From positions 1-29,281 of the forward strand of contig CAYSEV010000012.1 of NCBI GenBank assembly GCA_964430295.1: 29,281 nucleotides of DNA, given 5' to 3'. The stretch is from CAYGFH01 sp964430295 (GTDB taxonomy: Bacteria > Patescibacteriota > Microgenomatia > UBA10105 > UBA927). The notes under the pieces are model-generated. The model saw nothing but the letters and a program-made list of their open reading frames with translations. It had not been told where the DNA came from and searched no databases. Below, piece after piece: positions 27,691 to 29,281 of this stretch. The translations under genes were made by a program, and so were the position numbers. Position 1 is the first letter of the stretch. Every line of letters starts with the position of its first letter.

Positions 27691-28980
27691 ATGCAACACA
27701 CAAATCCATTTGAAAATGCTATTGCACAGTTATCTAAAGCCGCATCATTCCTTTCTGATGCCAAAACAAAAGAACTCGTTGAAGTACTGCGGATTCCACA
27801 AAGAATTCTCAATGTCTCAATTCCTGTGCGTATGGATGATGGGACATTAAAACTCTTCCAAGGATATCGTGTGCAGCATAATAATGCACGAGGGCCATAC
27901 AAAGGGGGAATCCGTTTTCACCCTGATGTGAGTATGGATGAAGTAAAAGCACTCGCGCTGTGGATGGCAATGAAATGTGCTGTTGCCGATTTACCACTTG
28001 GAGGGGGAAAAGGCGGCGTGATTGTGGATCCTAAAACTCTATCTGCTGGAGAACTTGAACGTTTGAGTCGCGGATACGCACATGCAATAGCTGATTGTAT
28101 CGGTCCGGACAAGGATGTCCCTGCTCCGGATGTGAACACAACAGGTCAAATCATGGGGTGGATGGTGGATGAATTCATAAAAGTTAAAAGTTCTGAGTTC
28201 GAAGTTCGAAGTGACGGCAGGGAAAAGTTACGAGCTACCTTTACAGGAAAACTCATTAAAGATGGGGGAAGTGAGGGGAGAGAAGAGGCAACAGGATTGG
28301 GTGGATTATATGTGTTACAGGCAATTCTAGAGATGGTGGGATTAACAGGAAAACTGACAGCTGCAGTTCAGGGATTTGGAAATGTAGGATATAACGTAGC
28401 AAAATTCCTGACAGAAGCAGGGATTACTGTTGTTGCCGTCTCTGATAGTAAAGGTGGCATATACGTAAAAGACGGGCTTGATCCTGTAAAAACACTGGAA
28501 TGCAAGAAACAGTCAGGGAAGCTGGCGGGATGTTACTGTGATGGATCCGTTTGCGATGTATCTAAAGGAACAACAATTTCAAATGAAGAACTACTGGAGT
28601 TGCCTGTAGATATTTTAGTCCCATCAGCTCTTGAGAGCGTTATAACGAATGAAAATGCCGCAAATATTAAAGCTAAACTTGTGCTTGAAATGGCCAATGG
28701 GCCAACAACCCCTGAAGCCGATGAGATACTATTTAAAAAAGGTGTTGTTGTGATCCCCGATATTTTGGCGAACTCAGGTGGTGTCACGGTCTCTTGTTTT
28801 GAGTGGATGCAAAATTTGAAGAACGAAAAATGGACAAAGGCAGACGTGAACGCAAAACTGAAAACCCAAATGGGATTATCAGCCAAAGACGTGTGGGAAG
28901 CCGGGAAGAAATATTCTACCGATCTTCGCGTGGCTGCATTTATCGTAGCGCTTGAGAGAATAGTAAAGGCTACGAAATAA
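27691..28980 (+). CDS. gdhA: Glutamate dehydrogenase (Glu/Leu/Phe/Val dehydrogenase family)
   Basis: Interconverts glutamate and 2-oxoglutarate plus ammonia with NAD(P). At 429 residues it is the hexameric-type length. Substrate-binding and catalytic residues are Lys71 (GPYKGGIRFHP), Lys95 (WMAMKCAVADLPLGGGKGG) and Lys107, followed by PAPDVNT with the catalytic Asp. The Rossmann motif is VQGFGNVGYNVAKFL. Two oddities: residues ~163-177 (KVKSSEFEVRSDGRE) are encoded by a 7-bp-period repeat inserted between MVDEFIK and LRATFTGK, and a Cys-rich stretch GCYCDGSVCD lies near residues 277-286 where many relatives have a short loop. It is preceded by a good SD and its own promoter region. Confidence 0.95.
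   Translation: MQHTNPFENAIAQLSKAASFLSDAKTKELVEVLRIPQRILNVSIPVRMDDGTLKLFQGYRVQHNNARGPYKGGIRFHPDVSMDEVKALALWMAMKCAVADLPLGGGKGGVIVDPKTLSAGELERLSRGYAHAIADCIGPDKDVPAPDVNTTGQIMGWMVDEFIKVKSSEFEVRSDGREKLRATFTGKLIKDGGSEGREEATGLGGLYVLQAILEMVGLTGKLTAAVQGFGNVGYNVAKFLTEAGITVVAVSDSKGGIYVKDGLDPVKTLECKKQSGKLAGCYCDGSVCDVSKGTTISNEELLELPVDILVPSALESVITNENAANIKAKLVLEMANGPTTPEADEILFKKGVVVIPDILANSGGVTVSCFEWMQNLKNEKWTKADVNAKLKTQMGLSAKDVWEAGKKYSTDLRVAAFIVALERIVKATK
28178..28212 (+). repeat. 7-bp-period repeat inside gdhA
   Basis: Five units, all beginning with T and ending in AGT: TAAAAGT twice, TCTGAGT, then TCGAAGT twice. It is translated in frame as a Lys/Ser/Glu-rich loop. It is the most regular copy of the 7-bp family in the window. 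Confidence 0.75.
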
Positions 28981-28995
28981 TCAGAATTTGGTGTG

Positions 28996-29025
28996 TTGAC
29001 AAGATAGTAGGATTGCCAGTACAAT
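28996..29025 (+). promoter_or_regulatory. Strong promoter downstream of gdhA
   Basis: TTGACA (28996-29001), an 18-bp spacer and TACAAT (29020-29025), predicting a start near 29032. No convincing gene follows before the terminator at 29173. Confidence 0.7.
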
Positions 29026-29031
29026 ACATCT

Positions 29032-29199
29032 TTGCCCTAGATGCAAGGTGCAGTTGTCAATCAAGTTTCCAAGATTGACTATATTTTTCATGAGAAGAAT
29101 CAATACATATACAAAAGCTCAATCAAAGGAGATTGTTGTGTAGTCGTTGCCTTCTCGTCGAAAGACGAATGTACCCCGCATTCAAGGCGGGGTTTTTTT
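29032..29199 (+). ncRNA. Candidate structured small RNA (or leader) between a promoter and terminator
   Basis: About 168 nt bounded by a strong promoter and an intrinsic terminator, with little coding potential: a 79-codon frame from 29041 runs through the terminator into the tRNA. Local hairpins include GTCAATC/GATTGAC (29056-29062 with 29073-29079), CAATC/GATTG (29120-29124 with 29131-29135) whose loop carries AAAGGA, and TCGTC-GAAA-GACGA (29157-29170), a stem with a GNRA tetraloop. It does not match the tmRNA, 6S, SRP or RNase P patterns I know. A leader of the following tRNA transcript or an unseen gene is possible. Confidence 0.4.
29173..29199 (+). terminator. Intrinsic terminator
   Basis: ACCCCGC (29173-29179), a 7-base loop and GCGGGGT (29187-29193), followed directly by six further T. 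A strong stem with a strong T-tail. Confidence 0.85.
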
Positions 29200-29231
29200 A
29201 TACCCTTTGCACATTACAGTGATCCTAAATT

Positions 29232-29281
29232 GGGCCCGAAGTTTACCTGGTTGAACGCTTCATTTGCAATGAAGAGGTAGT
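29232..29281 (+). tRNA. tRNA-Ala (anticodon TGC), 5' part, cut by window edge
   Basis: The acceptor 5' strand GGGCCCG is at 29232-29238. The D-arm is GTTT (29241-29244) / GAAC (29253-29256) with an 8-base loop containing GG. The anticodon stem is CTTCA/TGAAG (29258-29262 with 29270-29274), and the 7-base loop TTTGCAA places the anticodon TGC at 29265-29267. The variable region AGGTA begins at 29275. The T-arm and 3' acceptor lie beyond the window. Position 8 is A rather than the usual T. It is on the + strand just after a terminator, with no clear promoter of its own. Confidence 0.8.

Noticed and set aside
29120..29199. T-box riboswitch before the tRNA
   Set aside because: No TGGNACCGCG-type antiterminator sequence and no T-box stem I are visible. 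The terminator stem ACCCCGC alone is not enough.
29041..29280. 79-codon frame at the right edge
   Set aside because: It runs through a strong intrinsic terminator and into the tRNA-Ala gene, has no SD, and its sequence is unlike a protein family.
1..29281. CRISPR array, insertion sequence or prophage
   Set aside because: The repeats present have 7-, 8- or 11-bp periods without unique spacers. No transposase, integrase, Cas or phage gene was seen.
1..29281. Alternative genetic code (UGA as Gly, as in Gracilibacteria)
   Set aside because: UGA and other stops end conserved proteins at the expected places and no conserved gene is interrupted by UGA.

Overview
This window looks like a piece of a small-genome bacterial chromosome, most likely from the Candidate Phyla Radiation (Patescibacteria) or a comparably deep candidate lineage. 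That placement is inference. It rests on the moderately AT-rich, tightly packed genes, an archaeal-type ATP-dependent DNA ligase, DUF5654- and DUF4870-type small membrane proteins, a stripped-down cytosolic [NiFe] hydrogenase, and many promoters that lie almost on top of start codons. The standard genetic code fits every conserved protein. I see no IS element, phage gene or CRISPR array.

Layout. 1-8.8 kb (mostly +): the 3' end of an NAD(P)H-hydrate dehydratase gene, a DUF5654 membrane protein, a Fic protein, a small membrane protein coupled to the ATP-dependent DNA ligase, a glycosyltransferase/hydrolase pair, a DUF4870 protein, peptidyl-tRNA hydrolase, three less known genes (one a probable HEPN RNase) and a CPBP protease, closed by a bidirectional terminator. 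8.8-11.5 kb: a Met-rich membrane protein (-), then a leaderless hydrogenase-maturation operon (HypC-like, EamA transporter, DUF6390-like, M52-type protease). 11.5-18.7 kb (all -): a PRC/MgtE-N/CBS sensor with an NRAMP-like transporter, the large and small [NiFe] hydrogenase subunits, a DsbA/VKOR disulfide-forming pair, and a Cys-rich secreted MopE-like protein with a membrane-anchored partner. 18.8-20.4 kb: a Crp/Fnr regulator, an alkyltransferase-like protein and a membrane-anchored cupredoxin. The regulator and cupredoxin genes share a perfect TGTAA-N6-TTACA operator. 20.4-21.0 kb: a 53-codon gene behind what looks like a transcription attenuator. 21.0-29.0 kb (+): a copper and thiol-redox cluster: CsoR with its operator, DUF305 protein, CopA ATPase, TauE/SafE-cupredoxin fusion, CopZ, thioredoxin, thioredoxin reductase and a ferredoxin-reductase-like flavoprotein, followed by glutamate dehydrogenase. 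29.0-29.28 kb: a promoter, a hairpin-rich non-coding stretch, a terminator, and the 5' part of a tRNA-Ala(TGC).

How it fits together. The maturation operon supplies a HypC-like chaperone and the endopeptidase for the large subunit encoded 3 kb away on the other strand. VKOR and DsbA would oxidise the Cys-rich exported proteins, while thioredoxin and its reductase keep the cytosol reduced. CsoR, CopZ and CopA remove Cu(I), and several exported copper-binding-type proteins handle it outside.

The most unusual signal is a pair of short-period dispersed repeats. A 7-bp-period family (units mostly ending AAGT) and an 8-bp-period family (units like AATAATCC) form small, often inverted arrays. Between genes they begin at a stop codon and reach to or near the next start codon. 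The 7-bp family also appears in frame inside DNA ligase, thioredoxin reductase and glutamate dehydrogenase, and encodes the C-terminal tail of the hydrogenase large subunit.
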